The notes below the pieces were generated by a model. The model was not told the DNA's origin and searched no databases. It saw only the letters and a list, made by a program, of their open reading frames with translations. From CAVSIP01 sp963728075 (GTDB taxonomy: Bacteria; Actinomycetota; Actinomycetes; JAFAQI01; DASSKL01), in contig CAVSIP010000005.1 in the NCBI GenBank assembly GCA_963728075.1, positions 248,001-312,000 on the forward strand: DNA of 64,000 bases, read 5' to 3'. The first letter of the stretch is position 1, and every line of letters begins with the position of its first letter. Shown here piece after piece: positions 15,663-25,600 of this stretch. A program made the position numbers and the translations under genes.

Positions 15663-16691
15663 TCAGGCCAGCCACTCCTTGACCTTCGCCAGCGCGCCCA
15701 CCGGGTCCGGCCCGACCGGGGTGAGGTTGAGCATGGTCACCCCGGCCTCGCGGTAGGCCTGCAGCCGCTCGCGCACCCAGCCCTCCGGCCCGACCAGGTT
15801 GGTCAGCTCGAGGAACTCCTTGGGCACGGCCTTCGCGGCCTCGTCCTTCTTGCCGTCGAGGTACAGGTCCTGGATCTCGGCGGCCTCCTGCTCGAAGCCG
15901 TACCGCCGCGCCAGGTCGTTGTAGAAGTTGCGCCCGCGCGCACCCATCCCGCCGACGTACAGCGCGACCATCGGCCGGGCGAAGTCGCGGATGCCCTCGA
16001 CGTCGTCGCCGATGGCGAGCATGCCGCCGGCCACCACCTCCAGCGGCGCCAGGTCGGCCGCGCGGTTGGCCTTGCCCTTCGCGATCGGTTCGCCCCAGAC
16101 GTCGGAGGCCCGCTCGGGGATGAACAGGATCGGCAGCCAGCCGTCGGCGACCTGCGCGGTCATCTCGACGTTCTTCGGGCCGAGCGAGGCGACATAGATC
16201 GGGATCCGGTCCCGGACCGGGTGGGTGATCATCTTCAACGGCTTGCCCAGCCCGGTCCCCTGCCCCTCCGGCAGCGGGATGCGGTAGACGCCGTCGTGCT
16301 CGAGCCGCTCGCGCCGCCACACCTGGCGGCAGATCTCGATGATCTCCCGCGTCCGGGCCAGCGGCTTGTCGTACGGGACGCCGTGCCAGCCCTCGATGAC
16401 CTGCGGCCCCGACGCGCCGAGACCGAGGATCACGCGGCCGTCGCTGACGTAGTCCAGCCCCGCGGCGGTCTGCGCGATCAGGGCCGGCGTGCGGGAGTAG
16501 ATCGGCAGGATGCCGGCCGCGATCTGCACCTTCTCGGTGCGGGCGGCGAGGTAGCCCATGTGCGAGGGGGCGTCGAAGCCGTACGCCTCGGCCACCCAGA
16601 CCGCGTCCAGCCCGGCCTGCTCCAGCGCGACGACCTGGTCCACCGCTTCTTTGAACCCGCCGGCGTACGACAGCGGCATGCTGACCTTCAT
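15663..16691 (-). CDS. LLM-class (luciferase-like) F420-dependent oxidoreductase
   Basis: 342 aa from the ATG at 16691 with GAGGAGGGC 3 nt upstream; that RBS excludes a longer in-frame start at 16808. The TIM-barrel luciferase-like fold is recognisable (MKVSMPLSYAGGFKEAVDQV, GLDAVWVAEAYGFDAPSHMG, VILGLGASGPQVIEGWHG, IPIYVASLGPKNVEM, QVADGWLPILF). Close actinobacterial relatives use cofactor F420 rather than FMN. It is cytoplasmic and the substrate is unknown. It is translated just before the SDR gene. Confidence 0.85.
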   Translation of the reverse strand: MKVSMPLSYAGGFKEAVDQVVALEQAGLDAVWVAEAYGFDAPSHMGYLAARTEKVQIAAGILPIYSRTPALIAQTAAGLDYVSDGRVILGLGASGPQVIEGWHGVPYDKPLARTREIIEICRQVWRRERLEHDGVYRIPLPEGQGTGLGKPLKMITHPVRDRIPIYVASLGPKNVEMTAQVADGWLPILFIPERASDVWGEPIAKGKANRAADLAPLEVVAGGMLAIGDDVEGIRDFARPMVALYVGGMGARGRNFYNDLARRYGFEQEAAEIQDLYLDGKKDEAAKAVPKEFLELTNLVGPEGWVRERLQAYREAGVTMLNLTPVGPDPVGALAKVKEWLA

Positions 16692-16831
16692 CTGCCCTCC
16701 TCGGGCGCACCCGACCGGCCGGGGCGCCTGCGCGTGGGGCATTGATACCTCAGCCGCGCACCTCGCGGCGCAGCGGGTACGGCGGCTTGGGGGAACTGGC
16801 GTGCCCACGCGCCACCCGGTAGGAAGGCGCG

Positions 16832-18055
16832 GTGAGCGACTCCGTACGGGACTTTCCCGAAGCCTTCCTCTGGGGCAGCAGCACCGCAGCGCACCAGGTC
16901 GAGGGCGGCAACGTCAACAACGACTTCTGGGACTGGGAGCACGCTCCCGACACCAGCTGCGCCGAGCCGTCGGGCGACGCGATCGACCAGTACCACCGGT
17001 ACGACGCCGACTTCGCGCTGCTCGCCTCGCTGGGCCAGAACGCCCACCGGCTGTCGGTCGAGTGGTCCCGCATCGAACCGGCCGAGGGCGAGTTCTCCAC
17101 CGCGGCGCTGGACCACTACGCGCGCGTCCTGGACAGCGTCGCCGCGCACGGGCTCACCGCGTTCGTCACGCTCTACCACTTCACGCTGCCGCGCTGGTTC
17201 GCCCGGCGTGGTGGGTGGCTCGCCGACGACGCGCTGGACCTCTTCGGCCGCTTCGTCCGGACAGTGGGGACGCGGCTGGGCGAGCGGATGCCGTACGCCT
17301 GCACGGTCAACGAGCCGCAGGTGGTCGCGAGCCTGCACTACCTGCTCGGTGAGCGCCCGCCCCATCACAAGGACATGGACGAGGCCATGCAGGTCAACCG
17401 CCGGCTCATGGAGGCGCACCGTACGGCCGTCGCTGCGCTGCGCGAGACCTCGCCGGCGACCAGGGTGGGCACCTGCCTGCAGACCCCCTACGTGGAGCCG
17501 GTCGAGGAGACCGACGCGGCCCGCGAGCTGGCGGCACTCGTCCGGCACGAGCTCTGCGACGCCCACATCGACGACCTGCTGGCGGCCGACGACCCGGGCG
17601 ACTACGTCGGCCTGCAGTACTACACCCGGATGCGGGTGGACCCGGCGTACGGGCTGAACGAGCCGCCACCGCCGGACGGCGTGGAGCTGACCCTCATGGG
17701 CTGGGAGGTCTACCCGGACGGCCTGCGCCAGCAGCTGCACGCCGTCGCACGCAGCGGCCTGCCGGTCGTGATCACCGAGAACGGGATCGCAACCGGCGAC
17801 GACCGCCAGCGCCTGCGCTACCTGCAGACCCACCTCGGCGCGGTCAAGCAGGCGATGGACGAGGGTGTGGACGTCCGCGGCTACCTGTACTGGTCGTCGT
17901 TCGACAACTTCGAGTGGGACTACGGCTACCGGCCGACGTTCGGCCTGGTCGGGATCGACCGGACCGATGGGCTCAGGCGGGTCGTGCGGCCCAGCGCGGT
18001 CGCGTACGGGAACCTCGCGCGCAGCGGGCGACTCGCCGAGCTGTCCCGCGATTAG
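16832..18055 (+). CDS. Family 1 glycoside hydrolase (beta-glucosidase type)
   Basis: 407 aa from GTG with AGGAAGG upstream. GH1 TIM barrel: N-terminal FPEAFLWGSSTAAHQVEGG, acid/base glutamate in TVNEP (about Glu161) and nucleophile in ITENG (about Glu316), and the late signature GYLYWSSFDNFEWDYGYRPTFGLVGID. At 407 aa it is somewhat shorter than typical ~450-aa enzymes, but all catalytic elements are present. No signal peptide, so it acts inside the cell on imported beta-glucosides or glycosylated metabolites. Confidence 0.9.
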   Translation: MSDSVRDFPEAFLWGSSTAAHQVEGGNVNNDFWDWEHAPDTSCAEPSGDAIDQYHRYDADFALLASLGQNAHRLSVEWSRIEPAEGEFSTAALDHYARVLDSVAAHGLTAFVTLYHFTLPRWFARRGGWLADDALDLFGRFVRTVGTRLGERMPYACTVNEPQVVASLHYLLGERPPHHKDMDEAMQVNRRLMEAHRTAVAALRETSPATRVGTCLQTPYVEPVEETDAARELAALVRHELCDAHIDDLLAADDPGDYVGLQYYTRMRVDPAYGLNEPPPPDGVELTLMGWEVYPDGLRQQLHAVARSGLPVVITENGIATGDDRQRLRYLQTHLGAVKQAMDEGVDVRGYLYWSSFDNFEWDYGYRPTFGLVGIDRTDGLRRVVRPSAVAYGNLARSGRLAELSRD

Positions 18056-18117
18056 TCCGGAATCTGCCCCGACGTCACATAGTCTTCTCGACGTACCCGG
18101 AACGAAGGAGTCACTTC

Positions 18118-19359
18118 GTGCGGCTGAGCCGGCTGCTGCTGTGTACGGCGCTCTGCGTGAGCAGCGTGGCCACGGTCGTGACGCCGGCGCATGCGGTCAC
18201 GGCCCCGCCCGGGGCGCTCGACACGTCGCTGTACGCGTGCCCGCCCAGCCGGCTGCTCGACCCGGGCTTCACCGACGACGACAACGACACGTTCGTCCAG
18301 GCCATCACGTGCATCGAGAACTACGGGATCGCTCGAGGCAAGACGGCGACGACGTACGACCCGGCGAGCGAGGTGCTGCGCCAGCAGATGGCGCTGTTCC
18401 TGTGGAACTTCCTGGACGGCGCCGGGATCGCCCCCACGGACACGAGTGACCACGGGTTCACCGACCTCCCCCCCGACGACGGCGGCCCCGGCACGCTGAT
18501 GCGCAACGCGATCAACAGCCTCGCCAACGCCGGCATCGTCAAGGGCAAGGACAGCCAGCACTTCGGTTCGGGCGATCCCGTCCGTCGCGACCAGATGGCC
18601 ACCTTCCTGACGAAGGCGCAGAACTACCTGGCCGCCGCGCGGGGTGCGTCGTCGCTGAAGTTCGCCAGCTCCACGGACTACTTCTCGGACGACAACGCGG
18701 ACGTGCACCAGGACAACATCAACGCGATCGCCGCAGCCGGCATCACCTCGGGGAAGAAGACCTCCGACGGCTACGTCTACGACCCTGCGACGCCGGTGCG
18801 GCGGGACCAGATGGCCGGCTTCCTCGCCCGCATGCTCGAGTTCAACCAGAGCCGGCTGTCGTTCGACTCCATCTACATCGAGGACCAGGCCTTCCGGACG
18901 CTGCCGTGGGGCGACGTCACGCACGCGCTGACCGAGTCGTCGCACGCGCAGGGCTACGCCTGGGTCGACCTGGCCGCCGGGCAGCAGTACGACGTCGCGC
19001 TGTTCCCGTGCACGGCCGTCGACAACGGGAACCTGGCCGCGAACGCCGACCCGTTCACCGACTCCTTCCGTGACGACGACCACAACGGGCTGGCGGACGC
19101 CCTGGGCTCCTCCGACACGGGAACGGCCAAGGTGACCACGGTCGACGACGCGGCCGTGACGCCGACCGACGCTGTCTACGGGGTCACGTCCGGCAACAGC
19201 GGCCAGATCACCGTCGTCGTCGACAGCAGCGCCGCTGACTGCACGGTGCCGGTCCTGTTCCGCGACGACGACGGCGACAAGCAGCTCAAGCTGAACAGCG
19301 TCGACCAGCCGGTCGAGCACTACGGTGCCGCCGCGCAGCTGCGCTGGGTCAGCGGCTGA
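18118..19359 (+). CDS. Secreted protein with three S-layer homology (SLH) domains
   Basis: 413 aa from GTG with GAAGGAG 8 nt upstream. A Sec signal peptide (RLLLCTALCVSSVATVVTPAHA) ends near residue 26. Three SLH repeats follow: roughly 50-100 (AITCIENYGIARGKT...YDPASEVLRQQMALFL), 115-165 (AINSLANAGIVKGK...GDPVRRDQMATFLTKA) and 190-245 (NAIAAAGITSGK...TPVRRDQMAGFLARM). The C-terminal ~150 residues are acidic and resemble a small beta-rich domain with Asp-rich turns (DDDHNGLADALG). SLH modules bind cell-wall polymers. There is no enzyme domain, so a wall-anchored structural or binding protein is likely. Confidence 0.85.
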   Translation: MRLSRLLLCTALCVSSVATVVTPAHAVTAPPGALDTSLYACPPSRLLDPGFTDDDNDTFVQAITCIENYGIARGKTATTYDPASEVLRQQMALFLWNFLDGAGIAPTDTSDHGFTDLPPDDGGPGTLMRNAINSLANAGIVKGKDSQHFGSGDPVRRDQMATFLTKAQNYLAAARGASSLKFASSTDYFSDDNADVHQDNINAIAAAGITSGKKTSDGYVYDPATPVRRDQMAGFLARMLEFNQSRLSFDSIYIEDQAFRTLPWGDVTHALTESSHAQGYAWVDLAAGQQYDVALFPCTAVDNGNLAANADPFTDSFRDDDHNGLADALGSSDTGTAKVTTVDDAAVTPTDAVYGVTSGNSGQITVVVDSSAADCTVPVLFRDDDGDKQLKLNSVDQPVEHYGAAAQLRWVSG

Positions 19360-19477
19360 GCCGAGGCCAGCGCAGCGGCGGCCGGTCGTTGGGATGACGC
19401 TCCGGCCGCTGCGGCAGCAGCCTGCCGACGGCGGCCAGCGCGACGAACAGCCCCGTCCAGACGAGCAGCGCGGTCAT
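19349..19477 (-). CDS. Tiny membrane protein (42 aa), function unknown
   Basis: ATG at 19477 in an ATGA overlap with the stop of the preceding 59-60-aa ORF, giving 42 codons plus stop. The sequence begins with one hydrophobic helix (MTALLVWTGLFVALAAVGRL) and ends with a Pro/Arg-rich cytoplasmic tail (ERHPNDRPPLRWPRLSR). Its end overlaps the 3' end of the SLH gene on the other strand by 11 bp. Codon use is high GC3. It has no recognised family. Coupling with the upstream small gene is the main support. Confidence 0.5.
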   Translation of the reverse strand: MTALLVWTGLFVALAAVGRLLPQRPERHPNDRPPLRWPRLSR

Positions 19478-19656
19478 CGTGCCCTCGCCAGCTGCGCGAG
19501 GTGCGCGAAGAGCGGCAGCCGGCGGGTGACCGGCAGCTGTGCCCGCCGGGCGGCGGGCCGCGCGCGCACCACCCTGCCGCGCAGGCGTGCGTCCGCGATC
19601 AGGTCACGCTGCCGAGCCTCGGCCAGCGCCTGGGTGACGTAGGGGTTGAGCACCAC
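19474..19656 (-). CDS. Small basic protein (about 60 aa), function unknown
   Basis: Two adjacent GTG codons (19656 and 19653) lie just behind a very strong AAAGGAGGT, which makes this a real translated gene. The sequence NPYVTQALAEARQRDLIADARLRG is helical, and the C-terminus is Arg-rich (ITRRLPLF-like, VTRRLPLFAHLAQLARAR). It is divergent from the GlxA-type regulator across 87 bp, a place where such regulators often control their neighbour. Function not known. Confidence 0.6.
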   Translation of the reverse strand: MVLNPYVTQALAEARQRDLIADARLRGRVVRARPAARRAQLPVTRRLPLFAHLAQLARAR

Positions 19657-19708
19657 ACCCACCTCCTTTCGGTAGGTGCAGCGTCGCGCGTCCGGGCCGG
19701 CCTCACCA

Positions 19709-19737
19709 TTGGCAGGATTGACACATCCCGATAGGAT
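19709..19737 (+). promoter_or_regulatory. Promoter TTGGCA-N17-TAGGAT for the GlxA-type regulator
   Basis: -35 TTGGCA at 19709-19714 and -10 TAGGAT at 19732-19737 with a 17-bp spacer. The -10 ends 6 nt before the ATG at 19744 and no Shine-Dalgarno fits between, so the mRNA is probably leaderless. Confidence 0.6.
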
Positions 19738-19743
19738 CTTGCC

Positions 19744-20721
19744 ATGGCGAAGCGACGCACGCACACCGTGGCCGCGGTGGTCCCCGACGGTGCCCCGATG
19801 TTCGAGGTGGGGGTGGTGTGCGAGGTCTTCGGCCTCAAGCGCTCCGAGCTGGCCGACCCCTGGTACGACCTGCTGCTGTGCGGTGTGGGTGGCACCTCCG
19901 TACGCACCCAGGCCGGCTTCGTGCTGGAGGCGCCACATCCGCTGACAGCGCTGCGCACCGCCGACACTGTGGTGGTCTGCCCCGGCGACGACCGCGCCGC
20001 CGATCCGGAGCTGCTCGCCGAGCTGCGGGCGGCGCACCGCCGCGGGGCCCGGATCGCCTCCATCTGCACCGGTGCCTTCACCCTCGCCGAGGCAGGCCTC
20101 CTCGACGGGCGCCGGGCCACCACGCACTGGATGCACGCCGCCGACCTCGCGAACCGCTACCCGCAGATCGAGGTCCAGCCGGACGTCCTCTACGTCGAGG
20201 ACGGCGGGATCTACACCTCGGCCGGCACCGCGTCCGGGGTGGACCTGTGCCTGCACCTCGTCCGGCTCGACCACGGCGCGGAGGTGGCGAACGCGCTGGC
20301 CCGCCGGATGGTCGTGCCGCCGCACCGTGACGGCGGTCAGGCGCAGTACGTCCAGGCGCCGCTCCCCCGGCACCACGACGACGGGATCGGCCCGCTGCTG
20401 GACTGGGCCCTCGAGCACCTCGCCGACCCGCTGAGCCTCGACGACCTCGCGCAGCGCGGCAACATGAGCACCCGTACGCTCGCCCGCCGGTTCCACGACG
20501 CGACGGGCAACACGCCGCTGCAGTGGCTGCACCTGCAGCGGATCCGCCGTGTGCAGCAGCTGCTGGAGAGCACGGACCTGCCGATCGAGCAGGTCGCCTC
20601 CCGGTCCGGCTTCGGCACGGCGGCCAACCTGCGGCAGCACTTCGCGCGCACCGTCGGGGTGTCCCCGCAGCGCTACCGCCGGACCTTCCGCGGCAGACAG
20701 CAGGAGCTGCGCGCGGGCTGA
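19744..20721 (+). CDS. GlxA-family transcriptional regulator (DJ-1/PfpI + AraC HTH)
   Basis: 325 aa. Residues ~8-175 form a DJ-1/PfpI class I glutamine-amidotransferase-like domain with the nucleophile-elbow-like segment IASICTGAFTLAEAGLLDG; residues ~215-320 form an AraC/XylS DNA-binding domain (LSLDDLAQRGNMSTRTLARRFHDATGNTPLQWL, then IEQVASRSGFGTAANLRQHFARTVGVSPQRYRRTF). Such regulators respond to nitrogenous or small metabolites. Likely targets are the divergent small ORFs or the downstream transporter operon; which is not shown. Confidence 0.88.
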   Translation: MAKRRTHTVAAVVPDGAPMFEVGVVCEVFGLKRSELADPWYDLLLCGVGGTSVRTQAGFVLEAPHPLTALRTADTVVVCPGDDRAADPELLAELRAAHRRGARIASICTGAFTLAEAGLLDGRRATTHWMHAADLANRYPQIEVQPDVLYVEDGGIYTSAGTASGVDLCLHLVRLDHGAEVANALARRMVVPPHRDGGQAQYVQAPLPRHHDDGIGPLLDWALEHLADPLSLDDLAQRGNMSTRTLARRFHDATGNTPLQWLHLQRIRRVQQLLESTDLPIEQVASRSGFGTAANLRQHFARTVGVSPQRYRRTFRGRQQELRAG

Positions 20722-20804
20722 CCTCCGTTGCCCCGCGCCACCCGGTCTGTCGACCATGGCGGGACCGCCGGCAACCCGTCGGCGCGACGCCCGGGGGTGC
20801 GGCT

Positions 20805-22601
20805 GTGCAGGACCGCCCGCAGTGGACCGAGGCCGACATCGAGGCCGCCGTGCGCGCCTACCTGGCGAGGATGGCCCGCCGATACGCCCCGATCCTGCTC
20901 GGCGCTCTGGCGCTGCTCCTCGTCATCGTGACCGTGCCCACCGTGAGCGGCACCGGCGGCGGCCAGCAGTCGGTCTCGTCCGCACCCCTCACCGGTGGCC
21001 AGGGCGGCGGCGTCGCGTACGACGGCCAGGCGCCCACCGGCGGCGCGCCCGCGCCCGCGTCCGGCACGCAGGGCGCGGCCCCCGGCTCCGCCCCTGCCGG
21101 CGGGACGGGGCCGCGAACGGGCTCGTCCCAGGCGACGTCGAGCGGCACCGCACCGAGCGGCACGCAGGCGCAGACCGCGAGCGGCTCCGGCGGGATCTCG
21201 CGCAGCGGTGTGAAGTGCGGGCCGGGCGTCCGCCAGGTCGCCTGGTCGGTGTACGCGCCCCCGTGCGTGCCGAAGTTCACCGGGAACAACGGTGGCGCGA
21301 CGTCGCACGGGGTGACGCCGAAGACCATCACCCTGAGCTTCCGCCTCGGCCAGTCCCAGGAGGACGCCGCCGTCACCGCCGCGTCCGGGTCCGCCGCACC
21401 GGCGCCCGACCGGGTGTTCGTGCAGGACATGCAGACCTACATCAGCTACTTCAACACCCAGTTCGAGCTCTACGGGCGCAAGGTGGTGCTGAAGACCTTC
21501 CAAGGGCAGGGCGACTACATCCAGGAGGACCAGGGCCAGGGCGCGGACAAGGCGGCGGCCGACGCCGCGACGGCGCGGTCGATGGGCGCGTTCGGCGACG
21601 CCACGTTCTACCTCAAGGGGTCGAACCCGTACTGGAGCGCCCTCGCCCAGCAGCACGTGGTGGCCTGGGGCCCGCTCGGCTTCCCCGACTCCTACTACGA
21701 GAAGCACGCGCCGTACTGGTGGTCCTACAACCCCTCCGGGAGCGACTTCGCCTGGTGGTTGTCCGACCTGGTGTGCCAGCGGATGGCGGGCATGAAGGCG
21801 ATCTTCGCCCCGGACGCGACCCTGGCCGCCCAGACCCGCAAGTTCGGCCTCATCCACCCGGAGAACCCGGAGTACATCGCGGTCGCGAACGAGATGAAGG
21901 ACAAGTTCTCGAAGTGCGGCGTGAAGATCACCCGCGAGGCGTCGTACTCCATCAACGTCGTGCAGTACCAGCAGGAGGCCGCAAGCATCGTCGCCCAGAT
22001 GCAGTCCGCCGGCGTGACGACCGTGCTGTGCTACTGCGACCCGCTCGTGCCGATCTTCCTGCAGAACGCCGCCCAGGCGCAGCACTACCAGCCCGAGTGG
22101 GTGCAGCCGTACTGGGGTGACCCGCAGGCACGCCAGCCCAGCAACGGCAACTGGCAGGGACTGATCTCCGCCGGCGGGCAGTGGCCGGCGAAGGCCAAGA
22201 CCGAGGCCTACCGTGTGTTCACGACCGCCAGCGGTGGCGCCGAGCCGAAGGAGCAGTACTACGAGGTCGCCTACCTGACGCTGATGCAGATCTTCATGGG
22301 GCTGCAGGCGGCCGGCCCCGACCTCACCCCGCAGACCCTGCAGCGCGGGTACTTCTCCCTGCCGGACTCCGGGAACGGGGACACCGGGATCTGGCGGTTC
22401 CGGGGCGGAGCGAACGCGTACGCACCCGCGTGGAACGCCCAGGTGGGCGGGTCGGTCGGCTGGTACGACCCGACCTACACGAGCGCCTTCGACGGGGCGA
22501 AGGGCGGCTACCGCGACTGCGACGGCGGCCAGCGGTACCCGTACGACGAACCGGCGAAGTGGGGCGGCCCCCGGCAGCAGCTGCACTGCTTCGGGCGATG
22601 A
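20805..22601 (+). CDS. Membrane-tethered ABC transporter substrate-binding protein (Liv type)
   Basis: 598 aa from GTG; no strong RBS, so the start is less sure. A short cytoplasmic N-terminus with QWTEADIEAAVRAYLARMARR is followed by one transmembrane helix (ILLGALALLLVIVTVPTVSG), then ~85 residues of Gly/Ala/Ser/Thr/Pro linker, then a periplasmic-binding-protein type 1 fold of the branched-chain amino acid type. There is no lipobox cysteine, so the binding protein is held by a transmembrane helix instead of a lipid. Its stop overlaps the permease start as ATGA. Ligand unknown; amino acids or organic acids are possible. Confidence 0.8.
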   Translation: MQDRPQWTEADIEAAVRAYLARMARRYAPILLGALALLLVIVTVPTVSGTGGGQQSVSSAPLTGGQGGGVAYDGQAPTGGAPAPASGTQGAAPGSAPAGGTGPRTGSSQATSSGTAPSGTQAQTASGSGGISRSGVKCGPGVRQVAWSVYAPPCVPKFTGNNGGATSHGVTPKTITLSFRLGQSQEDAAVTAASGSAAPAPDRVFVQDMQTYISYFNTQFELYGRKVVLKTFQGQGDYIQEDQGQGADKAAADAATARSMGAFGDATFYLKGSNPYWSALAQQHVVAWGPLGFPDSYYEKHAPYWWSYNPSGSDFAWWLSDLVCQRMAGMKAIFAPDATLAAQTRKFGLIHPENPEYIAVANEMKDKFSKCGVKITREASYSINVVQYQQEAASIVAQMQSAGVTTVLCYCDPLVPIFLQNAAQAQHYQPEWVQPYWGDPQARQPSNGNWQGLISAGGQWPAKAKTEAYRVFTTASGGAEPKEQYYEVAYLTLMQIFMGLQAAGPDLTPQTLQRGYFSLPDSGNGDTGIWRFRGGANAYAPAWNAQVGGSVGWYDPTYTSAFDGAKGGYRDCDGGQRYPYDEPAKWGGPRQQLHCFGR

Positions 22602-25600
22602 CGGCGGGCGCCTGGCTGCAGCGGTACGCACGGCCCGCGGCCGCGGCTGCCGGCGTCGTCGCCGGGTGGGGTGTGCTCGACCGCGTGGCCCCGAACGGCC
22701 TGCCGCTGGGAGTGGTGCTGCTCGGGCTGGTGCTCGGCTCGCTCACCGCGCTCACCGCGATGGGGCTCGTCCTCGTCTACCGGGCGAGCCGGGTGGTGAA
22801 CTTCGCCCAGGCGGAGTTCGGCGGGCTCGCGACCACGGTCGCGGTCGTGCTCACCGCGGGCGCCGGGCTGCCGCTCTGCGGTCGCCATGCCGCTGGGCGT
22901 GGTCGCGGCCCTGCTCACCGGGCTGGTCACCCACGAGGTCGTCGTCCGGCGGCTGTTCAGCGCACCACGTCTCATCCTGACGGTGGCGACGATCGGGGTC
23001 GCGCAGCTGGTCGGCGCCGGGGAGATCCTGCTCCCCCAGCTGTCCGGCCGGCTCGCGCCGCTGAGCACGTTCCACACGCACCTGCCGGTGGAGTTCCAGG
23101 TCGGTCCGATCGTGTTCAACGGCGACCACGTCGTCGTCCTGGCGACCGTCCCCGTGCTGCTCGCGGCGCTCGGCTGGTTCTTCGCCCGCAGCGACCTCGG
23201 CATCGCCGTGCGCGCGTCGGCGGAGTCCGCCGACCGCGCGCTCCTCCTCGGGATCCCGGTCCGCCGGCTGTCGCTGCTCGCCTGGATGCTCGCCGCCGGC
23301 CTGTCCGGCGTCGGCTCGCTGCTCGCCGCGCCGATCCTCGGCCCGCAGGTGGGCATCGCCCTGGGACCGGTGCAGCTGCTCGCCCCGCTCGTGGCGGCAG
23401 TGGTCGCGCGCATGGAGAGCCTGCCGGTCGCGGTGCTCGCCGCGCTCGGCATCGGCGTCTTCCAGCAGGGGTTGTTCTGGAACTACCCGCAGTCGTCGTA
23501 CGTCGACGTCGCGCTGTTCGCCGTCGTCCTCGTCGCGCTGCTGCTGCAGCGGCGGCGACTCGCGCGCACCGACGACGGCGGTCTCGGCGACCACGTGGCC
23601 GTACGGGAGTTCCGCCCCGTCCCCGCCCTGCTCGCCCGGCTGCCCGAGGTGCGCCGCGCCCGCCGGGGCGGCGCCGCCCTGCTGGCCGCGGCGGTCCTCC
23701 TGCTGCCGCTGGGCATGTCCGTACCGCACCGCGGGCTGGCCGCGTTCATGGCCGTGTACGGGGTGATCGCGGTCTCGCTGGTCGTGCTCACCGGCTGGTC
23801 GGGGCAGCTCAGCCTCGGGCAGTTCGCGTTCGTGGGTCTCGGCGCCGCGGTGACCGCCAGCCTGCTCGTGCACGCGCACGCCGACCTGTTCCTCGCGCTG
23901 CCGGCGGCCGCCGTCACCGGCGCGCTGGCCGCTGTGCTCGTGGGCGTGCCCGCCCTGCGCATCCGCGGGCTGTTCCTCGCGGTGACCACGCTCGCCTTCG
24001 GCGTTCCGGTCTCGACCTTCCTGCTGAACTCCGCCTACTTCCCCGAGCTCACCCCGCCCACGCTGTCGCGGCCGGTGCTCATCGAACGCTTCCGGCTCGA
24101 CGACCCGCTCGTCTTCTACTACTTCTGCCTCGCGTGCCTGGCGGTCACGCTCGTCCTGGCGCGCAACTTCCGGCACAGCCGCGCCGGCCGCGTGGTCGTG
24201 GCGGTGCGCGACAACGAGCGGGGCGCCGCGGCGTACGCGGTGGACCCTGTCCGCGCCAAGCTCACCGCGTTCGCGCTCTCCGGCGCGCTGGCCGGCTTCG
24301 CCGGTGGGCTCTACGTGGTGGGCCTGCGCGGCGTGCCGTTCTCGGGGTTCAACCCCGAGCAGAGCCTCGTGGTGTTCACGATGGTGGTGATCGGAGGCGC
24401 CACCTCGCTGCCCGGTGCGCTCATGGGAGCCGTCTACGTCCAGGGCGCGCAGTACTTCCTCACCGGCGCAGCGCAGCTGCTCGCGACCGGCGCGGGGCTG
24501 CTCGTGCTGCTGCTGGTGGTACCGGGCGGGCTCAGCCAGGTCGCGTACCTGCTGCGGGACCGCGCGCTGCGGGCGGTCGCTCGCCGCCGCGGGCTGAGCG
24601 TGCCCAGCCTGCTCGAGCGCCCGGACCTCCCCGAGCCGGACGGGAGCGCGCCGGCCGTCGAGCACGCCGACGACGCGCTGTTGACGGTGACGGGCGTACG
24701 CGCCTCGTACGGCCGCAACCCGGTCCTGTTCGGCGTCGACCTCGACGTTGCCGACGGGGACGTGCTCGCCCTGCTCGGCACGAACGGCGCCGGCAAGTCG
24801 ACGGTCCTGCGCGTGGTCGCCGGGCTGCTGCGCCCGGACGGCGGCCAGGTGCTGTTCGGCGGCGAGGACATCACGCGGTGGGACGCGCCACGTCGCGTCC
24901 GCGCCGGGATCGTGACGATGCCGGGCGGTCGCGGGGTGTTCCCGTCCCTCACCGTGCGCGAGAACCTGCGGCTCGCGGGGTGGACGACGCGCGACGACCC
25001 GGCGTTCCAGGCGGCGGTCCGCGAGCGGGTGCGCACCCTGTTCCCCGTGCTCGGAGAGCGCGAGCACGTGCTCGCGGGCAGCCTGTCCGGCGGCGAGCAG
25101 CAGATGCTCGCGCTCGCACAGGCGCTGATGTGCCGGCCGCGGCTGCTGCTTGTCGACGAGCTGTCCCTCGGTCTGGCGCCGAGTGTGGTCGCCGAGCTGC
25201 TCGGCGTGCTCCGCCAGGTGCACGACGAGGGAGTGACCGTGCTGCTCGTCGAGCAGTCGGTGAACGTCGCCACGGCGGTCGCCGGCCGGGCCGCGTTCCT
25301 GGAGAAGGGCCAGGTGCGGTTCACCGGCGCGACGACGGACCTCGCCGACCGCGACGACATCGTCCGTGCGGTGTTCCTCCGCGGGGACGACCGCGGCGAC
25401 CGCCCCGCCCGACGCCGGCGCCGGGCCGCCGGAGCAGCCCGGCTGGAGGTCGTCGGCCTGTCCCGCAGCTTCGGCGGGGTACGGGCCGTTGACGACGTCG
25501 ACCTGACCGTGCACGACGGCGAGATCGTGGGCGTGATCGGCTCGAACGGTGCCGGGAAGACGACCCTGTTCGACCTGGTCTCCGGCTTCGTCCCGACGGA

